This document shows positions 42,811-51,472 of a stretch of 64,000 nt of DNA, piece after piece; within the stretch, counting starts at the first letter, position 1, and each line of letters opens with the position of its first letter. Made by a program: the position numbers and the translations under genes. Source of the DNA: UBA2589 sp038120095 (GTDB lineage Bacteria > Gemmatimonadota > Gemmatimonadetes > Longimicrobiales > Gaopeijiaceae); contig JAYOKZ010000014.1 in the NCBI GenBank assembly GCA_038120095.1, positions 7,706-71,705 on the forward strand. Direction: 5' to 3'. The notes beneath the pieces were generated by a model. It had not been told where the DNA came from. It worked only from the letters and a program-made list of their open reading frames with translations, and did no database searches.

Positions 42811-43884
42811 ATGGACAGAGATATCGCATTTCTAGAGCGCCTTCTTGACGCTCCGGGGCCCTCCGGCTTCGAAGTTCGCGCGGCGCGCGTATGGCGGGAG
42901 GAGGCCGAGACCTTCGCGTCCGATGTTCGCGTCGACGTGAGCGGCAACTCCTTCGCGACGGTCAACCCTGAGGGAGGACCGCGGGTGATGCTGGCCGGAC
43001 ATATCGATGAGATCGGCCTTCAGGTGACACACATCGACGAGGACGGTTTTCTCTATGTCGATGAAATCGGGGGCTGGGATCCGCAGGTCCTCGTGGGTCA
43101 GAGAGTGACGGTGCTCGGTCGCAGTGGCGACGTCCCGGGGGTCATCGGCAAGAAGGCGATCCATCTCATGCAGCCGGAGGAGCGGGAGAAGTCCTCGAAG
43201 ACGCGGCAGCTATGGGTCGACGTCGGAGCCGGCGATCGGAGTGCGGTGGCGGGACTGGGGATTCGAGTGGGTGATCCGATGGTCGTCGCTCAGGGGATGG
43301 TGCGGTTGGCGGGTGATCTCATCGCAAGCCGGGCCATCGACGACCGTATCGGAGCGTTCGTCGTGTTGGAAGCTTTGCGACTGCTTGCAGAAGAACCTGG
43401 TGATCTCGAAGCGAGCGCCACCGCTGTGGCAACGGTTCAGGAGGAGATCGGGTATCAGGGTGGAGGAGCCCGCCCGAGCGCGTATTCCCTGGATCCGGAC
43501 GTTGCGCTGGTCGTGGACGTCACGTTCAGCACGGATGTCCCTGACATCGAAAAGAAAGAGCTCGGCGAGCATTCGCTCGGTGGGGGGCCGGTCCTGAGTC
43601 GGGGCTCCGCTGCCCACGACAGGGTCTTCGAAATGTTGTCGCGAGTCGCGGACGCCGAGGAGATTCCCTACACGATCCAGGCGTCGCCCAAAGCGACACG
43701 GACCGATGCCGACGGAATCCACCTGACTCGCGCGGGCGTACCGACTGGGCTGATTTCCGTACCGAATCGGTACATGCATTCACCCAATGAGGTCGTGAGC
43801 GTCGAGGACCTCTTTCTCACTGCGCGGCTGATTGCGGCCTTCATTCGCCGGCTTCGCACCGAAACGGATTTCACGCCGCGGTGA
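42811..43884 (+). CDS. M42-family aminopeptidase (FrvX-like)
   Basis: A dinuclear metal aminopeptidase or glucanase-like peptidase of the TET type, usually a dodecameric cytosolic enzyme that trims peptides. The 357 residues show metal ligands in AGHIDEIG, SRAIDDRIG and VVDVTFSTD, the catalytic glutamate pair in VQEEIGYQG, and the final histidine in RYMHSPNEV. The inserted PDZ-like or clasp domain is present around residues 70-160. The length is normal. It is a single gene, with non-coding DNA before the GAF gene. Confidence 0.9.
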   Translation: MDRDIAFLERLLDAPGPSGFEVRAARVWREEAETFASDVRVDVSGNSFATVNPEGGPRVMLAGHIDEIGLQVTHIDEDGFLYVDEIGGWDPQVLVGQRVTVLGRSGDVPGVIGKKAIHLMQPEEREKSSKTRQLWVDVGAGDRSAVAGLGIRVGDPMVVAQGMVRLAGDLIASRAIDDRIGAFVVLEALRLLAEEPGDLEASATAVATVQEEIGYQGGGARPSAYSLDPDVALVVDVTFSTDVPDIEKKELGEHSLGGGPVLSRGSAAHDRVFEMLSRVADAEEIPYTIQASPKATRTDADGIHLTRAGVPTGLISVPNRYMHSPNEVVSVEDLFLTARLIAAFIRRLRTETDFTPR

Positions 43885-44100
43885 GGAGTGGGCGACGACG
43901 CCTGCTCACTTCCTGCCCGGAGCACGTTGACGGCCTTCTGTGGTCTCTCTACCGTTCGGTCCCGCACCGATCGGGACCGCGGAATTCCTCGCTCGGAGGG
44001 CCGCCGATCCGGTGCGAGGCGTGCTGCACACCGTGGTACGCCGATGGCTCGTTCGGGACCGCGCCGAGCTGGGTCGAACTTTTCGATTGGACATCACTTG

Positions 44101-44577
44101 ATGCTGGACTCCACTGAGACCATCAAAGACCTCCAGAAGATGCGGGACGAAGGCCACCTGTCGGACGCTCTGCTTCGGGCCGCGGTGCGCATGGTCGAGA
44201 AGGGAGACGACCGATTCGACTGGGTCGGCGTCTACCTGCTCGGGGAAGACAACGAGTTGTGGCTGCACAACTATGTCGGAGAGCCGACCGAGCACGCGAA
44301 AATCCCGGTCGGCACGGGCGTCTGTGGCCGTGCCGTGCAGGAACGCACCAACCTGAACATCCCGGATGTCAGTGCCGAGGAAAATTACCTGGCCTGTTCC
44401 CCGGATGTTCAGTCGGAATTGGTGATCCTGATCCGTGCCGGAGAGGACATTTTCGGCCAGATCGACATCGACTCCGAGGAGAAGGGCGCGTTCACCGAGG
44501 AAGATGAAATCGGTTTGATGGGTATCGCCGACAAGCTCGCCGAGCAGTTGGCCGCGGAGCGACGGGAGGGCTCCTGA
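44101..44577 (+). CDS. GAF-domain protein related to free methionine-(R)-sulfoxide reductase
   Basis: The 158 residues form a single GAF domain. IPVGTGVCGRAV (Cys75) and NYLACSPDVQSELV (Cys99) match the second and third conserved cysteines of fRMsr enzymes, such as E. coli Cys94 and Cys118. The first conserved cysteine (E. coli Cys84) is replaced by His65. Reduction of free methionine sulfoxide would need a different resolving partner, or the protein may be a GAF sensor. The gene stop overlaps the next gene as CTGA, which suggests tight co-expression. Confidence 0.75.
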   Translation: MLDSTETIKDLQKMRDEGHLSDALLRAAVRMVEKGDDRFDWVGVYLLGEDNELWLHNYVGEPTEHAKIPVGTGVCGRAVQERTNLNIPDVSAEENYLACSPDVQSELVILIRAGEDIFGQIDIDSEEKGAFTEEDEIGLMGIADKLAEQLAAERREGS

Positions 44578-45326
44578 CGGCACATCCGCCCTTTCTGAAT
44601 GCCGGGAACGCAGGCCCCTTCACGCTCGACGGGACCCGGACATACATGGTTGGGAATCGATCCGTTGTGATCGTTGATCCGGGCCCGGACGTGGAGCACC
44701 ACGTTCGGGCCCTGGTGTCTTCAGTGCAGACAGCAGAGAGCGTCGCCGTCGTCCTCACGCATGGTCACAGTGATCATGCGGCCTCGGCTCCCGCGATTTC
44801 ACGTCTGACCGGGGCGAACGTGTACGGACCGGAGGGGCTTGGCGGCGTTGATGTGACGATGCGAGACGGAGACGCCATCGAAACGGATGCCGGCGACCTG
44901 GTGGCCGTGCACACACCGGGGCATACACCTGAACACCTGAGCTTCTGGTGGACCGGACGCGATGCCCTGTTCGTCGGCGACCTCTTCCTGGGGAAGGGTG
45001 ATACGACGTGGGTGGCAGAGTACCCGGGTTGTGTAGCGGATTACCTGCAGTCACTCCGGCATGTGCGTGGATTGTCTCCGTCGGTGATGTATCCATCCCA
45101 CGGGCCGCCGTTGGAAGATCCGATCGATGCGATCGATCGGTTCGAGGCGCATCGGCTCCAGCGAATCGAACAGGTTCGAACGGCGATGCGCGCGCACCCT
45201 GCCGCCGACACCGACGCATTGCTCGATGTCGTGTACGGCCCGGAACTGGCCTCGGGTCTTCGCGGCGCGGCATCTCGGTCGCTCGCGGCGCTCGTGGAGT
45301 TCATCCACGATGGCGGCACCCCATGA
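44574..45326 (+). CDS. Metallo-beta-lactamase-fold hydrolase (LACTB2-like)
   Basis: The 250-residue protein has the zinc motif LTHGHSDHA, a later His in VHTPGHTPEHLS, and FVGDLFLGKG. An HGPP motif near the C-terminus resembles LACTB2/glyoxalase-II-like hydrolases. The family-typical N-terminus (NAGPFTLDGTRTYMVG) lies before the first ATG (44646), and no ATG, GTG or TTG exists upstream in frame. CTG 44574 is therefore taken as start. It follows GGGAGGG at 3 nt and overlaps the previous stop as CTGA. The substrate, a thioester or nucleic acid, is not predictable. Confidence 0.85.
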   Translation: MTAHPPFLNAGNAGPFTLDGTRTYMVGNRSVVIVDPGPDVEHHVRALVSSVQTAESVAVVLTHGHSDHAASAPAISRLTGANVYGPEGLGGVDVTMRDGDAIETDAGDLVAVHTPGHTPEHLSFWWTGRDALFVGDLFLGKGDTTWVAEYPGCVADYLQSLRHVRGLSPSVMYPSHGPPLEDPIDAIDRFEAHRLQRIEQVRTAMRAHPAADTDALLDVVYGPELASGLRGAASRSLAALVEFIHDGGTP

Positions 45327-45345
45327 CGTCAGGGTATCCTCCCTC

Positions 45346-46737
45346 ATGAACCAGACCCTCGTGGAGACGGTCGCCGATCGGCTGCGAGCGATCGTCGGCA
45401 CTGAACATGTGATCACCCACCCCGACCGTCTCGTCGCCTACGAGTCGGACGGCCTCACGGCGTACCGGGTCGCTCCTCGCGCGGTGGTTCTGCCAGAGAC
45501 GACGGACCAGGTATCGAAGGTCCTGTCGGTTCTGCACGGTGAAGGCGTGGACGTCATTCCGCGGGGGGCCGGGACGGGTCTCTCGGGCGGCGCGTTGCCG
45601 ACCCCGGATGGCGTGATCGTCGGAACTGCGCGGATGAATCGCATCCTGTCGATCGACACCAAGAATCGGCTGGCGACCGTTCAGCCGGGACTCATCAATG
45701 CGCGGCTCACGGAGGCGACCGCGCCCTACGGCCTGTACTATGCGCCCGATCCCTCTTCACAATCGGCGTGCACCCTCGGCGGGAATGTCGCGGAAAACTC
45801 AGGCGGCCCGCACTGCCTGAAATACGGGGTGACCGCGCGCTACGTCACGGGACTCACTGTGGTGATGGCCGACGGTGAAGTGGTCCGCCTGGGAGGGGCG
45901 GGTCGAGAAGTCGCGGGAGACCTGGATCTGGTTGGACTTTTCGTCGGCTCCGAGGGCTGTTTCGGGATCGCTACGGAGATCGAGGTTCGGCTGCTGCCGA
46001 TCGCAGAGGGGATCCGGACGCTGCTCGGGATCTTCGACTCGATGGAGGCGGCCGGCCACGCGGTGACGGACATCATGGCCTCGGGGCTCATGCCTGCGGC
46101 CGTGGAGATCGTCGATCATGCGACGATCGTGGCGGTAGAGGCGAGTGTGTTTGCGGCCGGCTATCCCACCGACGCGGGTGCTGCGCTGGTGATTGAATTC
46201 GACGGTACCGAGGCGGGCCTCGACGCAGACGCGGATCGTGCGGAGCAGTGTTGTCTGGCGGCCGGTGCGAGAGAGGTGCGGCGAGCGACGTCGGAGGAGG
46301 AGCGCCTGGGTCTCTGGAAGGGCCGCAAGAAAGCCTTTGGCGCGATGGGCCGCATCGCACCTGATCTTCTCGTACAGGATGCGACAGTGCCCCGGACCCG
46401 GCTGCCTGAGGTCCTGGCCCGGATTGCCGAAATCGGAGACGAATACGACCTGAAGATCGCCAACGTCTTCCACGCTGGAGACGGCAACCTCCACCCCAAT
46501 ATCCTGTTCGACCGTCAAAACCCGGACGAGCTGGACCGAGTCGAGAAGGCCTCGCGGGAGATCATGGAGTTGTGTGTGTCCGTGGGTGGGACCATCACCG
46601 GTGAACATGGCGTAGGTGTCGACAAACGTGGGTACATGCCGCTGGTTCACAATGCAGTCGAGCTCGAGATACTTCGGCGGGTCCGATGGGTGTTCGACCC
46701 CGACGGTAATCTGAACCCGGGCAAGGTCGTGCCGTGA
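45346..46737 (+). CDS. glcD: Glycolate oxidase subunit GlcD (FAD-linked oxidase)
   Basis: The catalytic FAD subunit of membrane-linked glycolate/D-lactate dehydrogenase. The 463 residues have the PCMH-type FAD-binding domain (VIPRGAGTGLSGGALPTPDG, then LGGNVAENSGGPHCLKYGV) and a C-terminal FAD-oxidase domain with the HAGDGNLHPN motif and TGEHGVGVDKR. ATG 45346 lies 19 nt after the hydrolase stop. The operon continues with glcE and glcF through 4-nt overlaps. It is expected to oxidise glycolate to glyoxylate and pass electrons to quinone. Confidence 0.93.
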   Translation: MNQTLVETVADRLRAIVGTEHVITHPDRLVAYESDGLTAYRVAPRAVVLPETTDQVSKVLSVLHGEGVDVIPRGAGTGLSGGALPTPDGVIVGTARMNRILSIDTKNRLATVQPGLINARLTEATAPYGLYYAPDPSSQSACTLGGNVAENSGGPHCLKYGVTARYVTGLTVVMADGEVVRLGGAGREVAGDLDLVGLFVGSEGCFGIATEIEVRLLPIAEGIRTLLGIFDSMEAAGHAVTDIMASGLMPAAVEIVDHATIVAVEASVFAAGYPTDAGAALVIEFDGTEAGLDADADRAEQCCLAAGAREVRRATSEEERLGLWKGRKKAFGAMGRIAPDLLVQDATVPRTRLPEVLARIAEIGDEYDLKIANVFHAGDGNLHPNILFDRQNPDELDRVEKASREIMELCVSVGGTITGEHGVGVDKRGYMPLVHNAVELEILRRVRWVFDPDGNLNPGKVVP

Positions 46738-47963
46738 CCCTGCTCGAGCGTTTCCGAGGTGCCGTCTCCGGTGTCGCGGCTCACGACTCCTTCGAGGCCG
46801 TCGGGCGGTTGGCTTTGGGCGAACAGCCGTCTCTCACGGCGTCGCCTCGCTCTGTCGAGGATGTGGCCGCCGTCATGGGTTGGGCCGCAGAGGAACGTCT
46901 CGGCGTCCTGCCTCTCGGCCGGGGGAGTGAAGTGCGCCCGGTTGCGGGTGGCCCCTTCATCGTTCTCGAGACGTCGGGTCTCTCCGGCATCGATGAGTAT
47001 CAGCCAGCGGACTTGACCATCACCGCGGGGGCGGGTGCAACGTTCGCTTCGGTGGATGATGCCCTCCGTGAAAATGGGCAATGGGCTCCCTTCGATCCGC
47101 CGCGCGCGCGCCAGCGCTCCATGGGTGGCTTCGTGTCGACCGCCGACCACAGTCCCCTCTGGGCCGGCTATGGCGCCCTCAAGAATCATGTACTGGGCGC
47201 GACGGTCGTCACGGGAGATGGCCGGATTCTTCGGCTTGGTGGAAAGGTCGTGAAGAACGTGGCCGGCTATGATCTTCTCCGACCCGTCGTGGGGGGGCGA
47301 GGTCGCCTGGGCGTCGTGGCGTCCGTGTGCCTTCGCGCGTTTCCCGTGCCTGCTGAGGAACGGGTACTCGTGGTGAAGGGGGACTCCGCCCTCGACCTGA
47401 TCGAACGAGCGCTGGCCGTAGGTGTGGCTCCGGTCCTTCCCGTATCGATCGTCGTCGCAGGCCCGCTGATGACCCTCGAGGGTCGATCAGCCATGGTTCT
47501 GCGTCTCCATGGGGCCGGCTCGACCGTGGACGCAGATCAGGCAACGATCGAGCAACACCTCGGATCATCTCCCGACGTTTTCGACGGAGCCAGCGGAACG
47601 GCACAGTCGCTTCTCGAGGAGATGCGGGACTGCGGTGGTCGCGAAGCATGCCGTGTAGATGTCTCGGTTCTTCCTTCCCGCCTGGTTGAGGTCGTGCGGG
47701 CCGCTGGCGCTGCCGGCTTGCGGTCACTGGTCATCGACACCTATTCGGGCCGGATTCGGTCGGCTGCGGATCGGCTCGATCCGACGGACGTCGACGCGCT
47801 GCGCCTGGCGGCCGAAGAGGCAGGGGGTGCATTGCGGGTGTTGGACTGGGCAGGTTCCGATCGTCCATCGGACACTCCCCGCAGGGCGGCGGAGGTCAGG
47901 CTTTCAGAACGACTCGTTTCGATCTTTGATCCAGGCGGTGTGCTTTGGCCAACTCGCTCATGA
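46734..47963 (+). CDS. glcE: Glycolate oxidase subunit GlcE (FAD-binding)
   Basis: The 409-residue second FAD-binding subunit shares the PCMH fold. Its marks are VLPLGRGSEVRPV, the DLTITAGAGATFASVDDAL stretch, WAPFDPPRARQRSMGGFVST, and KVVKNVAGYDLLRPVVG. The C-terminal half is more variable, as usual for GlcE. It starts with GTG in a 4-nt overlap with glcD and overlaps glcF by 4 nt. All three glc subunits are therefore made from one coupled transcript. Confidence 0.9.
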   Translation: MTLLERFRGAVSGVAAHDSFEAVGRLALGEQPSLTASPRSVEDVAAVMGWAAEERLGVLPLGRGSEVRPVAGGPFIVLETSGLSGIDEYQPADLTITAGAGATFASVDDALRENGQWAPFDPPRARQRSMGGFVSTADHSPLWAGYGALKNHVLGATVVTGDGRILRLGGKVVKNVAGYDLLRPVVGGRGRLGVVASVCLRAFPVPAEERVLVVKGDSALDLIERALAVGVAPVLPVSIVVAGPLMTLEGRSAMVLRLHGAGSTVDADQATIEQHLGSSPDVFDGASGTAQSLLEEMRDCGGREACRVDVSVLPSRLVEVVRAAGAAGLRSLVIDTYSGRIRSAADRLDPTDVDALRLAAEEAGGALRVLDWAGSDRPSDTPRRAAEVRLSERLVSIFDPGGVLWPTRS

Positions 47964-49300
47964 GTGCCGGTGAGAGGCGCCTCGCGAATGCTCTCGAGGC
48001 TCAGCGTGAGCGACTGCTCCCGTGTGTACACTGTGGGTTCTGCCTTCCGGCCTGTCCGACGTACAACCGGCTGGGCGACGAAAACGATTCACCGCGGGGC
48101 CGGCTGCACCTCATGAAGGCGGTGGTCGAAGGCCGGCTCGACCCCGGGTCAGACGCCTTTCAGGTGCACATTGACCGCTGCCTGGGGTGCCGAGCGTGCG
48201 AGCCGGTTTGCCCCTCGGGCGTCGAGTATGGGACTCTTCTCGAACTCGCTCGAGAGACCGCGTCCGAGGCTCGGGCGCCGGGCGTGCTGACAAGTGGGCT
48301 TCTTGTGGTCATGGGGTCACGAGTCTTGCGGAAGCTTCTGTTCCTCGGGGGGCGGGTCATGACGGCGACAGGCCTTGCGAAACTGGCAGTGCGGCGACTT
48401 CGGGGAACAGGTGTCGCGGGCAACCTGCGATTCGCGCTTGCCATGCTCGCGGCGACGGACGAACGACCGATGCGCAGTGACGTTGCGCTGCCCTCGGCCG
48501 GGATATCGGACTTGGACGCGACGCCCGGGGCAGCGGCGTTCGAGGCAGTGCCCGCGAGGGCGCCATCGGTTGGTGTCCTGGAGGGCTGCGTGCAGCAGGG
48601 CCTTTACAGGCGCGTGAACGAGGCGACGGCACGCACCCTCGAGGCGAATGGTTTCAACCTTCGCTCCGTAGTCGGTCAGGACTGCTGTGGGGCCCTGCAT
48701 GCGCACGGAGGAGACCTGCATGCGGCGAGGCGCCTCGCGCGTCGCAATATCGAAGCGTTCGAGCGAGAGCAGCTGGATTGGATTGCAGTGAACGCGGCGG
48801 GATGCGGGGCGGCGATGAAGAAATACGGCGAACTCTTCGAGGGTCACGACCTCGAGGAACGTGCTCATGCCTTCTCCGCGAGAGTGCGGGATGTGACAGA
48901 ACTCCTCGCCTCTGCAGGGCCGAGGCAGGGGGGGATGATCGAGTGCTCTGTCGCGTACGATCACCCGTGTCATTTGATGCACGCTCAGGGTGTGACCGCC
49001 GAACCGATCCAGGTGCTCGGCGCTGTCCCGGGCGTTACGGTGCACATCGTCGACGGAGCCGCCGAATGCTGCGGCGGGGCCGGCATCTACGGTATGACCC
49101 ACCCTGAGCTCGGATCCCGGATCGGTGGGGATAAGGTGGCCGCCGTGAAGGCAACCGGAGCGGATATGGCGTGCACCCCGAACCCGGGGTGCATGATGCA
49201 GATTGGCGCGGGGCTGCGGATCGAAGGGGACGACACTGCGGTCCTTCATCCGGTCGAACTGCTCGATCGAAGCTACCGAAGAGCGGGATATTACTCATGA
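47960..49300 (+). CDS. glcF: Glycolate oxidase iron-sulfur subunit GlcF
   Basis: The 446-residue electron-transfer subunit has two N-terminal [4Fe-4S] ferredoxin motifs, CVHCGFCLPACPTY and CLGCRACEPVCPSG. Two CCG domains carry DHPCHLMHAQG, ECCGGAGIYG and NPGCMMQIGAG. The pattern matches GlcF/LutA-type heterodisulfide-reductase-like subunits. ATG 47960 is used because it gives the standard 4-nt overlap with glcE; an upstream TTG (47945) is possible. Confidence 0.94.
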   Translation: MSAGERRLANALEAQRERLLPCVHCGFCLPACPTYNRLGDENDSPRGRLHLMKAVVEGRLDPGSDAFQVHIDRCLGCRACEPVCPSGVEYGTLLELARETASEARAPGVLTSGLLVVMGSRVLRKLLFLGGRVMTATGLAKLAVRRLRGTGVAGNLRFALAMLAATDERPMRSDVALPSAGISDLDATPGAAAFEAVPARAPSVGVLEGCVQQGLYRRVNEATARTLEANGFNLRSVVGQDCCGALHAHGGDLHAARRLARRNIEAFEREQLDWIAVNAAGCGAAMKKYGELFEGHDLEERAHAFSARVRDVTELLASAGPRQGGMIECSVAYDHPCHLMHAQGVTAEPIQVLGAVPGVTVHIVDGAAECCGGAGIYGMTHPELGSRIGGDKVAAVKATGADMACTPNPGCMMQIGAGLRIEGDDTAVLHPVELLDRSYRRAGYYS

Positions 49301-49387
49301 CGCAGAACGGAATGGCAGGGGCGAGAGGGGGTCGATGAGTCGCGTCGGTAATGCGGGCCCGTGTGGCCGACTTCTGGAGAGGTCCGA

Positions 49388-50563
49388 ATGAATCCGGGGA
49401 CGACCGAAGAGGGGCTCAGCACTCTGCAACAGGTCCGCGGCATGCGGGATGAATTCGTCGATTTCGTCTCCTCGCTGTGTCTGGTCGAGTCACCGACGGA
49501 TCAGCCGCTCACGCAGTCTTCGGTTCACGCTCTGCTGGAGCCGGCCTTCACGGACCTGGGGTTTGACGTGCGAGTGGTGAACGGACGGCAAAGCGGAAAC
49601 CACCTGCTCGTCACGCCGAAGCGCCGCTCGAAACGTGGTCCGAGACAGCTGCTCATTGGGCACAGTGACACGGTGTGGCCGCTGGGCACGCTGGAGCAGA
49701 TGCCGGTGCACGTTCGCGACGGAAAGCTGTTCGGGCCCGGCACGCTGGACATGAAAGGCGGTCTCAGCCTGATCGTCTTCGCGCTACGTGCGCTCCGAGA
49801 TCTCGGGCTCGAACCTGACGTCGCCCCCTTCATTTTTGTGAACTCGGATGAAGAGGTCGGGAGCCCTGACTCGCGGAAGCATGTGCAACGGCTGGCGCGC
49901 GTCTCGAACCGGGCGTTCGTGGTCGAGCCGGCGCTCGGGCCTTCGGGGCTCATCAAGACTGCGAGGAAGGGGCTTGGGCGCTTCGACATCATCGTGCGCG
50001 GTCGGGCGGCGCATGCGGGGCTCGATCCGGAAGCCGGAGCCAGCGCCATCGTCGAGCTGTCGCATGTCATTCAGAGTCTGGACCGGCTCAACGATCCCGC
50101 GCACGGCATCACGGTCAACGTCGGCCTGATCGGGGGAGGCACCCGCCCGAACGTGATCGCCGCGCGCGCGACCGCATCGGTCGACGTTCGCGTCGAGTCA
50201 TTGGAGGATGGCCGGAGGATCGAGGAGAAGGTACGCGGGATCCGGCCCGTCACGCCCGACGTCACGATCGAGGTGACCGGTGGGGTTCGAGTAGCTCCGC
50301 TGGAGAGGACTCCAAGAAACGTTGCGTTGTGGGAGCAGGCGCTCCGTTGTGGAGCGGAGCTCGGTTTCGAGCTCGACCACGGGCTCGCCGGTGGCGGTTC
50401 CGACGGCAACACGACGAGCCTCTACACGGCCACGCTCGATGGCCTCGGGTGCGTGGGCGATGGAGCCCACGCTGATCATGAGCACATCGTGATCGACGCG
50501 TCCCTCGATCGGTGCGCTCTGCTCGCTCGGCTGTTGCTGGCGCCTCCTTCGAACCGGAGCTAG
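49388..50563 (+). CDS. M20-family metallopeptidase (glutamate carboxypeptidase-like; candidate desuccinylase)
   Basis: The 391-residue dizinc hydrolase is of the carboxypeptidase G2 type. The motifs are GHSDTVWPLG, GTLDMKGGL, NSDEEVGSPDS (the catalytic Glu), EPALGPSG, GRAAHAGLDPEAGASAI and GGGSDGN. ATG 49388 follows GAGAGG. It is followed after 21 nt by a GNAT gene and then by an N-succinylamino acid racemase-like gene, so it may remove the succinyl or acyl group from the L-amino acid at the end of that pathway. This role is inferred from context. Confidence 0.85.
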   Translation: MNPGTTEEGLSTLQQVRGMRDEFVDFVSSLCLVESPTDQPLTQSSVHALLEPAFTDLGFDVRVVNGRQSGNHLLVTPKRRSKRGPRQLLIGHSDTVWPLGTLEQMPVHVRDGKLFGPGTLDMKGGLSLIVFALRALRDLGLEPDVAPFIFVNSDEEVGSPDSRKHVQRLARVSNRAFVVEPALGPSGLIKTARKGLGRFDIIVRGRAAHAGLDPEAGASAIVELSHVIQSLDRLNDPAHGITVNVGLIGGGTRPNVIAARATASVDVRVESLEDGRRIEEKVRGIRPVTPDVTIEVTGGVRVAPLERTPRNVALWEQALRCGAELGFELDHGLAGGGSDGNTTSLYTATLDGLGCVGDGAHADHEHIVIDASLDRCALLARLLLAPPSNRS

Positions 50564-50584
50564 AGAAAGCGTCGTGCCCATTGA

Positions 50585-51472
50585 ATGTCGATCGAGCGTC
50601 GTCGGTTTGCGGCTGGCGGGTCGCCCGTGAGCGACTATGTAATCCGACCCTTCACCTCCATGGAGGAGTGCCACGAGTGTGTGGCGTTGCAGGAGGACAC
50701 GTGGGGACGCGGCTTCTCGGAGCGGGTTGCGCCCGCCATCCTCAAGGTCGGCCAGATTCTCGGAGGTGTCTCTTCCGGGGCGTGGGACGCCGAAGGCCGC
50801 CTGGTTGGATTCGTGTTCGGCCTGACGGGCCTCCGGGACGGTGAGGTCGTCCACTGGTCGGACATGCTCGCGGTGCGTCCCGAAATTCGTGACACCGGCC
50901 TGGGCAGGCGTCTGAAGGCGTATCAGCGAGACGTCGTCATGGCGCTCGGTATCGAGAAGATGTTCTGGACCTTCGATCCCCTTCAGAGTCGCAACGCCCA
51001 TCTCAATGTCACACGCCTCGGCGCGGTGATTCGCGAGTATCGTGTGGACATGTACGGCGAGACCGACTCCCCTCTGCATCGCGGGATCGGTACGGATCGC
51101 TTTATCCCCCTTTGGCAGCTCCGCACCGAACGTGTCGCCGGCCGCCTCGTCGATGATCCGGCTCAGGCCTTTGATCCATCATCCTTACGTCCCGACTCCA
51201 TTGGTGTGGCGCTGGATGCGACGTCACGCTCCGACTCGCTTCCGTTGCCGGTGCGATTGAACCTCGAGCTTGATGACGACTGGATCAGCGTCGGGGTTCC
51301 GGCCGATGTGGGTGGGGTCATGGACCTTGATCTCGGTCTGGCGCAGGAGTGGAGGGCGGCCACGCGGGAAGCCCTCCCGCACTACCTTCGGCAGGGGTAT
51401 GAGGTCCGTGAATTCGTTCGAGGCCCCGTAGTCTCCAGATATCTGCTTACAAGGATCAGCGGCGCTGCATGA
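50585..51472 (+). CDS. GNAT-superfamily acyltransferase (candidate N-succinyltransferase)
   Basis: The 295-residue protein has a GNAT core in its first 150 residues: LVGFVFGLTGLR, HWSDMLAVRPEIRDTGLGRR for acyl-CoA binding, and DPLQSRNAHLNVTRLGAV. A long C-terminal extension of unknown fold follows. Proteins of this kind (the COG3375 type, from memory) accompany N-acylamino acid racemases and acylate D-amino acids in Geobacillus. ATG 50585 or GTG 50627 could be the start; the latter begins directly at the domain (SDYVIRPF). It overlaps the flavoprotein gene by 4 nt. Confidence 0.8.
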   Translation: MSIERRRFAAGGSPVSDYVIRPFTSMEECHECVALQEDTWGRGFSERVAPAILKVGQILGGVSSGAWDAEGRLVGFVFGLTGLRDGEVVHWSDMLAVRPEIRDTGLGRRLKAYQRDVVMALGIEKMFWTFDPLQSRNAHLNVTRLGAVIREYRVDMYGETDSPLHRGIGTDRFIPLWQLRTERVAGRLVDDPAQAFDPSSLRPDSIGVALDATSRSDSLPLPVRLNLELDDDWISVGVPADVGGVMDLDLGLAQEWRAATREALPHYLRQGYEVREFVRGPVVSRYLLTRISGAA

